64,000 nucleotides of DNA from an uncultured Collinsella sp. (GTDB lineage: Bacteria; Actinomycetota; Coriobacteriia; Coriobacteriales; Coriobacteriaceae), in contig CAAENA010000056.1 of the NCBI GenBank assembly GCA_900757205.1, forward strand, positions 72,009 to 136,008, read 5' to 3'. This document shows positions 1-9,196 of this stretch, in pieces. The translations under genes were made by a program, and so were the position numbers. Position 1 is the stretch's first letter, and every line of letters begins with the position of its first letter. The notes beneath the pieces are model-generated. The model saw only the letters and a program-made list of their open reading frames with translations, had not been told where the DNA came from and did no database searches.

Positions 1-2895
1 TGCCTGGGGATACACAAGCTCAAACGAATCGGGCTCGGGGTCGGCAGGACCGGGCACAGTTGAGTGCGCAGCATTATCAGCAACATCGACATCGCCGCGA
101 ACAAGCCTACCCTCGGCATCCAGCGAAGCGTTAGCCTCAAACGCCTGCTCGCCAAAGGTAAAGTCCGCCAGCGAGATGAGCTCGTAATCGCCCGGCTTGG
201 AGTTGTCGAACACCAAACGGTCGCTATCGAGCTGCGGCATGTCCAGACTGTCGGTCGGCAGGATGCGACGCAGCACGTCGTAGGTCAGATCGGTCTCGGC
301 ATCGAAGGTCGGCGCACACACCTTGCCGCGGCTCACGCCGGCATCCATCGCCAGAATGACCAACTCGCGCGCTCGCGTCATGGCGACGTAGAGCAAGCGG
401 GCCCGCTCCTCGAGCGAGAGCCGCAGGTCATCGTTGCGCAGGCGAACGAATGCCTCGGCGGGAGAACCTGTCGCGCAGACATCCTCCATGAGCTCCGGCG
501 ACAGCCACAGCGACGTGCCCTTGCCCTTAAACGCATGCTCAAACTGCTTTTTGACGTCGTCGCCCTTCACAAAGGTTCCGTCGGCGAGCTTAACGCCGTC
601 GAAGCGTGCCGGCAGCGCCACGATCTGCGCTCCGCCCTCGACGCGACCCATCTGTGCCGCACCCGAGGACTTACGCACGCCAAAACACTCGGCAACCGCT
701 ACGACCGGATACTCCAGACCCTTGGACGCATGCACCGTCATGATGCGTACCGCGCCGTCGCCCTCCTCGTTGAGCGCGCCCGGGGCCTCCTTGCCCGCCA
801 AGAAGCGGTCGAAGGCAAGCGCAATGGAGCGCGGCGAGTTGCCGAGCTCGGCCTCTGCCTCGGCCACGGCGTCGAGCGCCTTGAGCACGTTGGCGGCAAT
901 GGCCTTGCCCTCGGGACCACGCTGTGCCAGACGTACAAACCAGCCGGAGGCGTTGACCACGTCGCGCGCGATGGCGGCGAACGAATCGCGGCCCACGCGA
1001 CGGAGCGCATACCGCAGCACCTCGCGGGCGCGCGTCACGAGCGGCAAGTCTTGCAAACCCGGCACATCGGAATCGCTCATGATGCCCACGTCGATGTTGC
1101 GGCGCGAGGTTTCCCCCGTCTGGTCGTCCAGCTTGGTCGCCAGCGCCAGGAACTCCTGAGCGCCGAGCGCAAACATCGGCGAGGCCAGCAGCGGCATAAG
1201 ACCCTGCGCCGTATCGGCCGGGTTAGCAAGCGCGCACACCAGGGCACGCACCGTTTGGACCTCGGCAGCCTGGGCAAAGACCGAGCCGCCCGCGATGACG
1301 CAGTCGAGCCCCTGGTCGCGAAACGCCTGTGCGTAAACATCGGCATTGGTCATGCGGCCCAGCAGCAGCACCATGCCGCCCTGGGGCTGACCGGCATCGG
1401 CAAGCGCGCGGAACCGCTCCGCGATCGCGCGGGCCTTGGCCTGTGTGCGCTCCTGCGTACTGCCGCCGGCAACAAAGAGCGCCTGGCGACGCGAGGCGTC
1501 TGCCACCAGCGTGTCCTTGCGGCCGTCACTCGCCTCAAGGTCCAAAAAGCCCTGCATCAGGCCGCCGTCATCGCCGTCGAAGACGCGTGCCACGTAGCGC
1601 AGCACCTCGTCGTGGCTGCGGAAGTTGCGCACGAGCTTGACGAGCTCGCCGGCGGGGACATCCAGCGTGTCGACCGTCTCGGACGCCGCCGTCGAGCCCA
1701 CCTTGCGCTCTTGGCGACGGAACACCTCGACCTCGGCGCCGCGGAAACGATAAATCGACTGCTGCGCATCGCCCACGGTACACAGCGCACGCTCACCCGC
1801 GCCGGTCAGGTAACGGATCAGGTCAACCTGCATCTGGTCGGTATCCTGGAACTCATCGATCATGACCATCTTAAAGCGGCCCTCATAGGCTGCTCGAATA
1901 GCCGGGTAGTCGCGCAGCGCCTCGTACGCCATACGCAGTAGGTCGTTGTTATCGAGCGCGGACTGGCCGGCCTTCAGTGCGCGATACTCAGCCTCCACGG
2001 AACGGGCCAGGCCCACCAGCGCATCGAGCGCGGGGGCACCGCAGGCCAGCACGATATTGATAAACGCATCGGCAGCCTCGGCCTTGAGTAGCTCCACCTG
2101 CTCCTTAGAAAACGCCTTGCTCGCCCGAGGCATGCTGCACGACATCATGAGTCGCGCCGCATCCTCCATGGTTTTGCCACTCGCCTCAAACGCGTCGATG
2201 GCGTCGAGTGCCACCTGTGCCTTTTCGGTCGCGGCCTTGCTCGCACCCAACGCCGCGCGATAGGCGTCGGCAAGCGCCGAGGTGTCAGCCTGGCCGCGCG
2301 CCACGCACACATCGTCCATGCCGCCCGGCAGCTGGCTCGATAGCTCCAGCAGGTCGCGCACCAGTCCTTTAATGGTGGTACCGGCGCCAAACGGCCCACC
2401 CTCGCCCGCCATGGGATACCAAGCGTAGAGGGCCTTAAGCGAAGCGGCGAGCTCGGGGGCGGCATCGGGCGCCGTCGCGCGGGCCAGCACATGCTCAACA
2501 GCCTGGTCCATAAGCTCGTCGGTATCGGTGAGCACCGTGAACTCGGGATCGATGCCCAGCTCCAACGCATGTGCGCGCAGGATACGCGAGCACATGCCGT
2601 GAATGGTCGAGATCCACGCATCGTCGACGGTCAGGGCTTCCTCGTCCATGCCCTCGTCGATGAGCGCGCGGCGCACACGGTCACGGATCTCGGCCGCGGC
2701 GTCTTTGGTAAAGGTAATGGCGAGCACCTGATCCAGATGCTCAACGAACGGACCGGATTCGGGCGAGAGCGCGTAGACGATGCGGCGCGTGAGGGTAAAG
2801 GTCTTGCCCGAGCCGGCACCTGCCGAGACAAACAGCGGGCGGTCGAGCGTTTTGACGACTTGCAGTTGTTGCGGCATCAAAGTCGAAAGATCCAT
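1..2895 (-). CDS. addA: AddA-like UvrD/RecB-family helicase-nuclease, 3' end outside window
   Basis: Superfamily 1 helicase subunit of an AddAB/RecBCD-type double-strand-break resection complex, acting on DNA ends in the cytoplasm. The start ATG at 2895 follows the stop of the upstream addB-like gene by 3 nt. The first 32 residues end in a Walker A motif (AGAGSGKT, residues 25-32). Further on are a Walker B/Q region (MVMIDEFQDTD, coded near 1837-1870), a VGDAQQSIYRFRGA helicase motif III-like stretch, and a motif VI-like RLLYVAMTRARE coded near 370-405. About 965 codons are inside the window. The reading frame runs off position 1, so a C-terminal nuclease domain would lie outside and cannot be confirmed. 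The neighbouring PD-(D/E)XK protein supports AddA over plain UvrD/PcrA. Confidence 0.87.
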   Translation of the reverse strand, partial: MDLSTLMPQQLQVVKTLDRPLFVSAGAGSGKTFTLTRRIVYALSPESGPFVEHLDQVLAITFTKDAAAEIRDRVRRALIDEGMDEEALTVDDAWISTIHGMCSRILRAHALELGIDPEFTVLTDTDELMDQAVEHVLARATAPDAAPELAASLKALYAWYPMAGEGGPFGAGTTIKGLVRDLLELSSQLPGGMDDVCVARGQADTSALADAYRAALGASKAATEKAQVALDAIDAFEASGKTMEDAARLMMSCSMPRASKAFSKEQVELLKAEAADAFINIVLACGAPALDALVGLARSVEAEYRALKAGQSALDNNDLLRMAYEALRDYPAIRAAYEGRFKMVMIDEFQDTDQMQVDLIRYLTGAGERALCTVGDAQQSIYRFRGAEVEVFRRQERKVGSTAASETVDTLDVPAGELVKLVRNFRSHDEVLRYVARVFDGDDGGLMQGFLDLEASDGRKDTLVADASRRQALFVAGGSTQERTQAKARAIAERFRALADAGQPQGGMVLLLGRMTNADVYAQAFRDQGLDCVIAGGSVFAQAAEVQTVRALVCALANPADTAQGLMPLLASPMFALGAQEFLALATKLDDQTGETSRRNIDVGIMSDSDVPGLQDLPLVTRAREVLRYALRRVGRDSFAAIARDVVNASGWFVRLAQRGPEGKAIAANVLKALDAVAEAEAELGNSPRSIALAFDRFLAGKEAPGALNEEGDGAVRIMTVHASKGLEYPVVAVAECFGVRKSSGAAQMGRVEGGAQIVALPARFDGVKLADGTFVKGDDVKKQFEHAFKGKGTSLWLSPELMEDVCATGSPAEAFVRLRNDDLRLSLEERARLLYVAMTRARELVILAMDAGVSRGKVCAPTFDAETDLTYDVLRRILPTDSLDMPQLDSDRLVFDNSKPGDYELISLADFTFGEQAFEANASLDAEGRLVRGDVDVADNAAHSTVPGPADPEPDSFELVYPQA

Positions 2896-2898
2896 GGT

Positions 2899-5800
2899 CT
2901 ACACGTCCCTCCTTACAAACGTTCCTTCGTGGTTATACGAGCAGCGCGCATGCGCGGCCTGAGCCGACGTCGGGTCGACGGCGGCAACGTTGCCTGCCTC
3001 GAGCTCGCGCAGACGCTCGGCAATGCCGGTCTCCACGCGATCGAGCAGCGCATCGAAGTCCATGCTGCCGCCCTCGCCGGGAAAGCCCTTCTTAAGCCCC
3101 GGGATGCGGCCGTCACCACGCTCTTCCTCAAGCAACTCGGCGCTCGCCGCACCGCGCAGCGCGGGCTTGCCACCCTTGGTCGAAAAATAGAGCGCAGCAC
3201 GGGTATCTAGGCCCAGCGCCCGACGCATGGCCTGTGCGTAGATGAGCGTCTGGGTATGGGGCGGCAGCCAGCGCGGGTCGTCGATGGGGGCCTCGCCCGA
3301 CTCCTCGTCGCGCACCGTGGGGTCGGCGAGTTTAAACTCCTCGACACCCGAACGATGCTTATAGTCGATTACCACGGCGCGATTCTCGACATCCACATCA
3401 ACGCGGTCGATGCGCCCGCCAAGCGGCCAACCGGCATACTCGACCTGGAGCTCGTTGAACGCAAACTCCAGGTAGCGCGGCGCGAAGGGCGCGAGCGCCT
3501 CGGACTCGTAGGCAAGCACGCCCTCCAGCTGCGGCAAAATCTCGGCCACCTGGCGCTCCTCCACCGGGGAGAGCGGCACGAGCGGGCCCTCGGTGCCGCG
3601 CTTGCCCGCATGCTCGGCCAAGGTCTCGGCAAAGACCTCGCGCAGCAGCTCCTTCGCGCGTGGCAGATTCATGGGTGTCACGCGCTCCATGCCCTCCTGG
3701 GGCAGACGGGCATGCAAGTGTTCCAGCACGTCGTGGACAAAGTTGCCCTTCTCCATATTGCCAAAGCCAGCGTCGATCGACTGGGGCTTCACGCGGTACG
3801 AGACGAACCAGCATAGCGGGCAGGTCGAATAGGCCTCGATCTGCGAGGCAGACGTCAGGCGCGGCACCAGCGGCGCATCCTCGCCCTCGCCATCGCGACG
3901 ACGCAGGACCAAATACGGAATGGCTTCATCGCTCAGGTGCTGAGGAGCTTCGCAGGTCACGCGCTCGCGCCTAAGACCTTCGCCTGCCGCGGGATCGAAG
4001 TCCCTTACGATATCGCCCTCACCCACGCACTTCGCCTTGTCGGCGCCAACGGCCTTAGCGTCGTCAGCGGCCTTGTCGGCGTCAGCGGCCTTAGCATCGT
4101 TAGCGGCCTCGGCATGCGCCCGCAACTCGGTCCACACGGCAGCCGGGTAGCACTCGCGCGCCTGGCGATCGTGCGTCACGCGGGCAAGCGCAACCGGACC
4201 GCGCGCGGCCTGCATCGCGCGGCCAAAGCGCACGCGCAACAAGGCGGCAGGCTCAAGCGTCACACCGCTGCGATCTAACTCTGCCGTCAGCGTTGCCAGC
4301 GGGCCCTCCTCATGTGAGAGCGGATAACTGTCCAGGTCGACGTCGGCAAACAGCACGGCATCGTAGCTATCGGGGCGCAGGGCCGCCGCATCGGCAAGCG
4401 AAGTAAAGCGAACCTGGGCACGTGGCGCACGGTCAACCTCGTAGGTCTCGTAATCGTAGGCGGTGCTACGCTTGTCCACCTTGGTGCGAATGCCATCGAG
4501 CACGGGCACGGTCGCGGCCTGCGACACGTCGAGCGCGCGAGCATCGTTCATAAGGATGTCGATCGCGTGGCGCAGCAGGGCCACCTCCGCCTGGCGACGG
4601 GCCTGGCCGTCGAGACCACCAAGCGCGCGATCGGGCAGTGCCTCGGCAACGGCAAGCATGGCCTTGAGCGCCGTCACGGGCTTGTCGCGCCACAGCGCCT
4701 GAAACACGTCCGAGACCACGCATGGCACGTTCTTAAACCAGTTCTCGTCGCTCGCCGCTTTACGCGCGCCCCTCACCTGGCCCTGCACGCTCTGCAGCAG
4801 GCTCTTGACGCCCGCAGTGGTCTTGCTGCGCGACAGTCGCATGTTCTTATCGAAGGTTCGCGCGCTGGCGGCATCGGCGCCCGAAAGCGGACTGTAGATC
4901 CAGTCAGTAAGCTCCGGGGCGGGCCACCACTCGGTCTTGGAGGCGGTGCCCTCGTCGGCGGCCTTCATGCGCTCGATCAGATTGGCGAGCGCCGTGAACT
5001 GCCTGCCCGCAATGGATTGGGAAAACGCCGTGAACTCGGCCGTCTCGGCAGCAACGTGGCGCGCCGCCAAACGAGCGGCAAGCTCGCCGAACAGCTGGGG
5101 TGCCCGGGCAGAAACAACGAGCACGCGTACGGGGTCGGCGGGTGTTGCAGCAGCTTTATCGTCCTTGGACTCCTTGCGCGCTTTCACCATCTTATCGATG
5201 ACGTCCGCATAGACACGGGCACGGGCATGGGGCCCGGCGACTTCCACAAAGGCAGGACGTACGACGGACTTTGGAGCAATCGCGGGAGCGCCGGCATCCT
5301 CGTCCAGCGGTGCAACCTCAAACAGCACGCCGCGGGCATCAAAGGCGGCAGCAAGTTCCTCGCGCATTGCCGCCTGCTCGCGGGCAAGCAGCACGACGAC
5401 CTCTCCCCCATTGTTCGCCACGGCAGACAGCAGCTCGAGCAGGCCGCGCGTAAACGACGTGATACCGCGCGCGCATACGGCGCGGGTGCACGCCGGCAGG
5501 TTATCGGCCAGGGCACCGGCCATAATGTCAGCTGCCTCGCAGGGCTCGACCATATCTCGACGGTCCAAGCCGCACGCATAGGCGCACAGAAGTTCAAACA
5601 CGCGAGCCTCGGCGTCGCTTTTAGGCTTGGGCTTGCAAACGTTGTCGCAGCAACGCTCGGCACCTGTCCCTGCCACACCCGGCAGCACATCGCGAGCCAT
5701 ACGCGCGAGCATACGCACCGTGCCCTGGCTGCGCGAAAGCGGCTGCAGGTCGGCGTCGTCGAGACGCGCTACCATGTCCGAAAACAGCATCTGGCGCTGC

Positions 5801-6051
5801 AGGTTGTCGACGAAACCGCGCCCGTCGCCTAAAAGCTCCCAAAGCGAGCGAAGCCACGATGTAGGCGTCTTGTAATCAATACCCAGCGAAACGCCGGCTT
5901 CCGCCGCATCATGACGGCACAGGTCGAGCTCGGCAAACGTTGGCGCCAGCAGCACGGCACGCCCGTGGCGGGCAATAAGGTCGGCAAGCAGCGCCGCCTC
6001 GGCATCGCTCAAATCCGCGCCGGCGTTGGTGGTATAGATTCGAACAGGCAT
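2899..6051 (-). CDS. addB: AddB-like PD-(D/E)XK exonuclease, 1050 aa
   Basis: Partner nuclease of the AddA-like helicase immediately downstream; the two genes are almost contiguous on the minus strand, so co-translation is likely. The N-terminal three quarters is a degenerate helicase-like region with no obvious Walker A motif, as expected for AddB. A RecB-type nuclease domain lies near residues 860-900: GGRIDRVD supplies the acidic residue and VIDYK supplies the E/D-x-K part. Two cysteines (STCPLCW, about residue 737) precede it and one cysteine (RCSYN, about residue 1035) follows. Classical AddB has four cysteines holding an iron-sulfur cluster, and I cannot see the complete set, so the cluster may be absent or altered. 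An acidic, Ala/Asp/Lys-rich low-complexity stretch is coded near 4020-4110. Confidence 0.78.
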   Translation of the reverse strand: MPVRIYTTNAGADLSDAEAALLADLIARHGRAVLLAPTFAELDLCRHDAAEAGVSLGIDYKTPTSWLRSLWELLGDGRGFVDNLQRQMLFSDMVARLDDADLQPLSRSQGTVRMLARMARDVLPGVAGTGAERCCDNVCKPKPKSDAEARVFELLCAYACGLDRRDMVEPCEAADIMAGALADNLPACTRAVCARGITSFTRGLLELLSAVANNGGEVVVLLAREQAAMREELAAAFDARGVLFEVAPLDEDAGAPAIAPKSVVRPAFVEVAGPHARARVYADVIDKMVKARKESKDDKAAATPADPVRVLVVSARAPQLFGELAARLAARHVAAETAEFTAFSQSIAGRQFTALANLIERMKAADEGTASKTEWWPAPELTDWIYSPLSGADAASARTFDKNMRLSRSKTTAGVKSLLQSVQGQVRGARKAASDENWFKNVPCVVSDVFQALWRDKPVTALKAMLAVAEALPDRALGGLDGQARRQAEVALLRHAIDILMNDARALDVSQAATVPVLDGIRTKVDKRSTAYDYETYEVDRAPRAQVRFTSLADAAALRPDSYDAVLFADVDLDSYPLSHEEGPLATLTAELDRSGVTLEPAALLRVRFGRAMQAARGPVALARVTHDRQARECYPAAVWTELRAHAEAANDAKAADADKAADDAKAVGADKAKCVGEGDIVRDFDPAAGEGLRRERVTCEAPQHLSDEAIPYLVLRRRDGEGEDAPLVPRLTSASQIEAYSTCPLCWFVSYRVKPQSIDAGFGNMEKGNFVHDVLEHLHARLPQEGMERVTPMNLPRAKELLREVFAETLAEHAGKRGTEGPLVPLSPVEERQVAEILPQLEGVLAYESEALAPFAPRYLEFAFNELQVEYAGWPLGGRIDRVDVDVENRAVVIDYKHRSGVEEFKLADPTVRDEESGEAPIDDPRWLPPHTQTLIYAQAMRRALGLDTRAALYFSTKGGKPALRGAASAELLEEERGDGRIPGLKKGFPGEGGSMDFDALLDRVETGIAERLRELEAGNVAAVDPTSAQAAHARCSYNHEGTFVRRDV

Positions 6052-6142
6052 GGTCCTCCACTCAAACCGTTCGCAATATTCAATGCTTCCATCCTACCCG
6101 CCCGCGCGGACAGATTTGCCCCACGCCAACAGATTTGACCCC

Positions 6143-6213
6143 TTGGAGACGGAGGAAAACGGATCACCGAGGAGGTCAGTCTAACCCAGTGATCCGTTTT
6201 CCTCCGTCCCCAA
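6143..6213. repeat. inverted repeat, GGAGACGGAGGAAAACGG type
   Basis: A 25-nt arm beginning TTGGAGACGGAGGAAAACGG at 6143-6167 is repeated in inverted orientation at 6189-6213, with one mismatch and 21 nt between. Related single arms occur at 18767-18789 and 54131-54149. It sits between yerC and addB, downstream of the yerC terminator. It behaves like a REP/BIME element; no coding content is visible. Confidence 0.75.
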
Positions 6214-6219
6214 AGGATC

Positions 6220-6245
6220 AAAAAACCGCCCCCGAAGGGACGGTT
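6220..6245 (-). terminator. intrinsic terminator of yerC
   Basis: On the minus strand, AACCGTCCC and GGGGGCGGTT pair around a tight TTCG-type loop and are followed by a run of T residues (6220-6225 as A on the plus strand). It lies 26 nt after the yerC stop. Confidence 0.75.
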
Positions 6246-6271
6246 CTGCGCAATTCGTTTTTACCGCTGGC

Positions 6272-6571
6272 CTACTCGCCATCCTCCAGCTTGATGAGGA
6301 TCTTGCGATAGCCGCCGTACTCGCCGTTGAGTGCCTTGGACACGCGGCTCACCGTAGTGGACGAAGCGCCGGTGCGGGCCTGAACCTCAACATAAGGCTC
6401 GCCCTCATCCAGATAACGCGCAACCTGCAGACGCTGCGATAGATCGCAGATCTCGCGCGGCGTGCAGATATCGGTCAAAAACGCCTGGATATCCTTCTCG
6501 TCATCCAAAAGACTAAATGCGTGGACCAGCTGCTTGACATCAGGCTTGTCAAACATGTTCTCGATATTCAT
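6272..6571 (-). CDS. yerC: YerC/YecD family TrpR-related DNA-binding protein, 99 aa
   Basis: Small helix-turn-helix protein of the TrpR superfamily. The conserved stretch TPREICDLSQRLQVARYLDEG is followed by the recognition-helix region TGASSTTVSRVSKAL, the hallmark of the YerC/YecD family, and the length of 99 residues is typical. Members are assumed to be transcriptional regulators, but the ligand is not established. The gene stands alone, with its own terminator and an upstream gap of more than 300 nt shared with the divergent holin-like gene. The start ATG at 6571 has a weak GGTG ribosome-binding sequence. Confidence 0.88.
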   Translation of the reverse strand: MNIENMFDKPDVKQLVHAFSLLDDEKDIQAFLTDICTPREICDLSQRLQVARYLDEGEPYVEVQARTGASSTTVSRVSKALNGEYGGYRKILIKLEDGE

Positions 6572-6893
6572 CGATCACCGCCAAACCCGCCATAAGGCAT
6601 CGAAGTTGATACTGACATCGGGCATCGTTCGCCCGTTCTATGCAATAGGGCAACGCCTGTGGCTTTTGCCCGTAGCAGTGTAGCACACCACCAAACTAAA
6701 GCGACAAGACTCTCTGCCAGCGGCACGTTTTTTAGGACGAACGCCGTTTTGAAACCGAATGCGCACGCAAGCTCCACGAATATCTGAGACAATGGGCGGC
6801 CGAACAGGGCCGAGCCCGCGCATCCATCCGAGTTGCAAAGGTATGTGCCCCTCACGCCCCTCACCACGCCATGCGCAAGAAAGGATTCCCACC
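6572..6893. other. divergent intergenic region, no gene seen
   Basis: This 322-nt gap separates yerC (minus) from the holin-like gene (plus). It should hold both promoters. A TACACT box on the minus strand near 6674-6679 is a possible -10 for yerC but lacks a well-spaced -35. I see no convincing ORF or repeat here. Confidence 0.4.
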
Positions 6894-7259
6894 ATGCGCT
6901 TTTTGCTCAACTGGCTTTTGACCTCAATCGCCATCGCGATCGCAACGTTTCTCGTCCCCGGCATTCAGCCCTTCGGCATGGCCGACGCCTGGGTCTGCTT
7001 TGCCTTCGTGGGACTGTTCCTCAACATCGTCGACTCGCTCGTCAAGCCGTTCCTGACGGTCATCTCGCTGCCGCTCACTATTATCACGCTTGGTATTTTT
7101 CAGCTCGTAGTCAACAGCTTTATGCTCGAGCTGGCCAGCTACCTGTCGGTCAATCTGCTGGGCGCGGGTATCTCCATTGCCGGCTTTGGATCGGCCTTTA
7201 TGGGCAGCATCCTGGTATCCATTATGCGCAGCATTCTCGACAGCATCGCCAGGAACTAA
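6894..7259 (+). CDS. phage-holin-superfamily-IV membrane protein, 121 aa
   Basis: Four-helix membrane protein of the family often annotated as phage holin family IV or YvlD-like. Hydrophobic segments cover roughly residues 3-22, 28-47, 55-80 and 90-112, with the typical short motif FLNIVDSLVKPFL between helices 2 and 3. The start ATG at 6894 is chosen because an AAAGGA ribosome-binding site sits 7-8 nt upstream; a longer upstream reading frame has no such site. Despite the name there are no phage genes nearby. In many Gram-positives this family is a chromosomal stress-associated membrane protein, and its function here is unknown. Confidence 0.85.
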   Translation: MRFLLNWLLTSIAIAIATFLVPGIQPFGMADAWVCFAFVGLFLNIVDSLVKPFLTVISLPLTIITLGIFQLVVNSFMLELASYLSVNLLGAGISIAGFGSAFMGSILVSIMRSILDSIARN

Positions 7260-7295
7260 CGCGACCGGATACGGACCGCCACAACACGCCAAAAG

Positions 7296-7326
7296 AAGGC
7301 CGTCCATCGCAACGATGGACGGCCTT
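7296..7326. terminator. bidirectional terminator hairpin
   Basis: A 14-bp perfect stem, AAGGCCGTCCATCG paired with its complement around CAA, lies between the convergent holin-like and Rrf2 genes. T-rich sequence follows on both strands. Confidence 0.85.
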
Positions 7327-7395
7327 GTCATTTGTCGAGCCTCAGAGGGCAGGAAAATCTACCATTTCTACCCCGTCCCCAAATGGCGGGTGGGG

Positions 7396-7824
7396 CTAGA
7401 TGACGTAGTCGTAGCCCTCGTTGGGGGCGACGAGCGTATCGAGCGTCACGCCGTCGAGATAGTCGTTAATGAGCTTGTCCAGGTTCTTCCACACGTCGAG
7501 CGTGGGGCACTCATCCGAACGCGAGCAGCCCTTGCAGTCGCCGTCCAGGCATGCGACCGGTGCTAGGCTGCCCTCGGTCAGACGCAAAATCTCGCCCACC
7601 GTGTACTGCTCGGGCGGGCGCGTGAGCACGTAGCCGCCGCCCTTGCCGCGCATGCCCGAGAGCATATTGGCGCGGACGAGCGTGGCCAAAATGTTTTCCA
7701 GATATTTCTCCGAAATCCCCTGACGCGCGGCGATCTCTTTGAGGGGAATACGGCCCGCCGCCTGGTGCTCGGCCAGGTCGACCATAACGCGCAGGGCATA
7801 TCTGCCCTTTGTGGAAACCAACAT
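7396..7824 (-). CDS. Rrf2 family transcriptional regulator (IscR/CymR-like), 142 aa
   Basis: Winged helix-turn-helix regulator of the Rrf2 family. The N-terminus STKGRYALRVMVDLAEH and the helix LKEIAARQGISEKYLENIL are diagnostic, followed by the wing GMRGKGGGYVLTRP. Cysteines at residues 92, 97, 100 and 106 resemble the iron-sulfur ligands of IscR (three cysteines in a short loop). CymR, by contrast, is cluster-free. The gene is divergent from cysK, so control of cysteine synthesis is the simplest guess. Two CCTATT motifs between the genes (about 7890 and 7937) could belong to an operator. Which Rrf2 subtype it is cannot be settled from sequence. Confidence 0.9.
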   Translation of the reverse strand: MLVSTKGRYALRVMVDLAEHQAAGRIPLKEIAARQGISEKYLENILATLVRANMLSGMRGKGGGYVLTRPPEQYTVGEILRLTEGSLAPVACLDGDCKGCSRSDECPTLDVWKNLDKLINDYLDGVTLDTLVAPNEGYDYVI

Positions 7825-7941
7825 ATATATAGCTGCCTTTCGGTCTTTTAATTCGTAGAAATTCTAGCCGAAAAATTGGTTTTGAAAATACCTATTCCCG
7901 TCAAGCTGGTTAATCGACTCGTAATAATCTTCTATTTCCTA

Positions 7942-7970
7942 TTGTGTTACTAGGCTTTACTGTCTACTAT
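7942..7970 (+). promoter_or_regulatory. probable cysK promoter
   Basis: TTGTGT and TACTAT are separated by 17 nt, close to sigma-A consensus. The -10 lies 107 nt before the cysK start, so a leader of about 100 nt is expected. An upstream TTTCCTATTG overlaps the -35 region and could be where the divergent Rrf2 protein acts. An imperfect palindrome (CCGTAAAACCATACGG) lies within the leader at about 8029-8044. Confidence 0.55.
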
Positions 7971-8077
7971 GCTTGCCAACAGCAAAACGAACAACCCATA
8001 AGGTTTGTGGGTTTCGCTGCCACACACGCCGTAAAACCATACGGTATCCAGTCATTTGAACACTTTGGAGGTTCACC

Positions 8078-9016
8078 ATGAGCAATGTTTACACGTCCAT
8101 CGATCAGCTTATCGGCCACACTCCGCTTCTGGAGCTCACTCACTTTGAAGCCGATGAGAACCTCAAGGCCCGCGTGCTCGTCAAACTGGAATACTTCAAC
8201 CCCGCCGGCTCCGTCAAGGATCGCGTCGCCAAGAACATGATCGACGAGGCCGAGAAGGCCGGCAAGCTCGTGCGCGGCGGCGACTACACCATCATCGAGC
8301 CCACGAGCGGCAACACCGGCGTCGGCATCGCCTCGGTGGCGGCAGCTCGCGGCTACAAGGTGATCATCACCATGCCCGAGACCATGTCCGTCGAGCGCCG
8401 CAAGCTTATGCAGGCATATGGCGCACAGCTCGTGCTCACCGACGGTTCCAAGGGCATGAAGGGCGCCATCGCCAAGGCCGAGGAGCTGCAGAAGGAGACG
8501 CCCAACAGCATTATTGCCGGCCAGTTCGTGAACCCCGCCAACCCCGCCATCCACAAGGCCACGACCGGCCCCGAGATCTGGGATGACACCGACGGCAAGG
8601 TCGACATCTTCGTCGCCGGCGTCGGCACCGGCGGCACCGTGACCGGCGTGGGCGAGTTCCTCAAGGAGCAGAACCCCGAGATTCAGGTTGTCGCCGTCGA
8701 GCCCGCCACCTCCCCGGTGCTCTCTAAGGGCCAGGCCGGCCCGCACAAGATTCAGGGTATCGGTGCCGGCTTTGTGCCCGACGTCCTCGACACCCAGATC
8801 TACGACGAGATCATCCCCGTCGAGAACGACGACGCCTTTGCCACCGGCCGCGCCGTGGGCCACAAGGAGGGCGTGCTCGTGGGCATTTCGTCCGGCGCCG
8901 CCGTGTGGGCCGCGCTACAGCTGGCCAAGCGCCCCGAGAACGAAGGCAAGACCATCGTGGCGCTGCTCGCCGATACCGGTGAGCGCTACCTGTCCACGGC
9001 ACTCTTCCAGGACTAG
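8078..9016 (+). CDS. cysK: cysteine synthase A (O-acetylserine sulfhydrylase), 312 aa
   Basis: PLP enzyme that converts O-acetylserine and sulfide to cysteine in the cytoplasm. The PLP lysine is in PAGSVKDR. The substrate loop TSGNTGVG, the phosphate-binding GTGGTVTGVG and the C-terminal SSGAA motif are all present, and the length of 312 residues is standard. A GGAGG ribosome-binding site sits 7 nt before the ATG. No serine acetyltransferase (cysE) is adjacent. It is divergent from the Rrf2 regulator gene. Confidence 0.96.
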   Translation: MSNVYTSIDQLIGHTPLLELTHFEADENLKARVLVKLEYFNPAGSVKDRVAKNMIDEAEKAGKLVRGGDYTIIEPTSGNTGVGIASVAAARGYKVIITMPETMSVERRKLMQAYGAQLVLTDGSKGMKGAIAKAEELQKETPNSIIAGQFVNPANPAIHKATTGPEIWDDTDGKVDIFVAGVGTGGTVTGVGEFLKEQNPEIQVVAVEPATSPVLSKGQAGPHKIQGIGAGFVPDVLDTQIYDEIIPVENDDAFATGRAVGHKEGVLVGISSGAAVWAALQLAKRPENEGKTIVALLADTGERYLSTALFQD

Positions 9017-9196
9017 GGCCCGTCGCCCATAGGTTGAGCCCAGGGACGAGCCGGTCTCCCCTCTCCCGGCAGTCTGAGCCCATCCCATCAGGGTGTCCCA
9101 CGAGACGTCCGAACTTGCTACAATGTCTGCGGCGCGGAACCAGCCTCCCGCGCCGCTTTTCTTTTTTGGCCATATGCCACCAAGGAGAACCTCCTC

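Noticed and set aside
64..1941. Long plus-strand open frame (625 codons) opposite addA
   Set aside because: It is antisense to a clearly conserved helicase and has no recognisable domain; GC-rich genes give such shadows.
6894..7259. Prophage remnant signalled by the holin-like gene
   Set aside because: No other phage gene, integrase or att-like repeat nearby; the family is also chromosomal.
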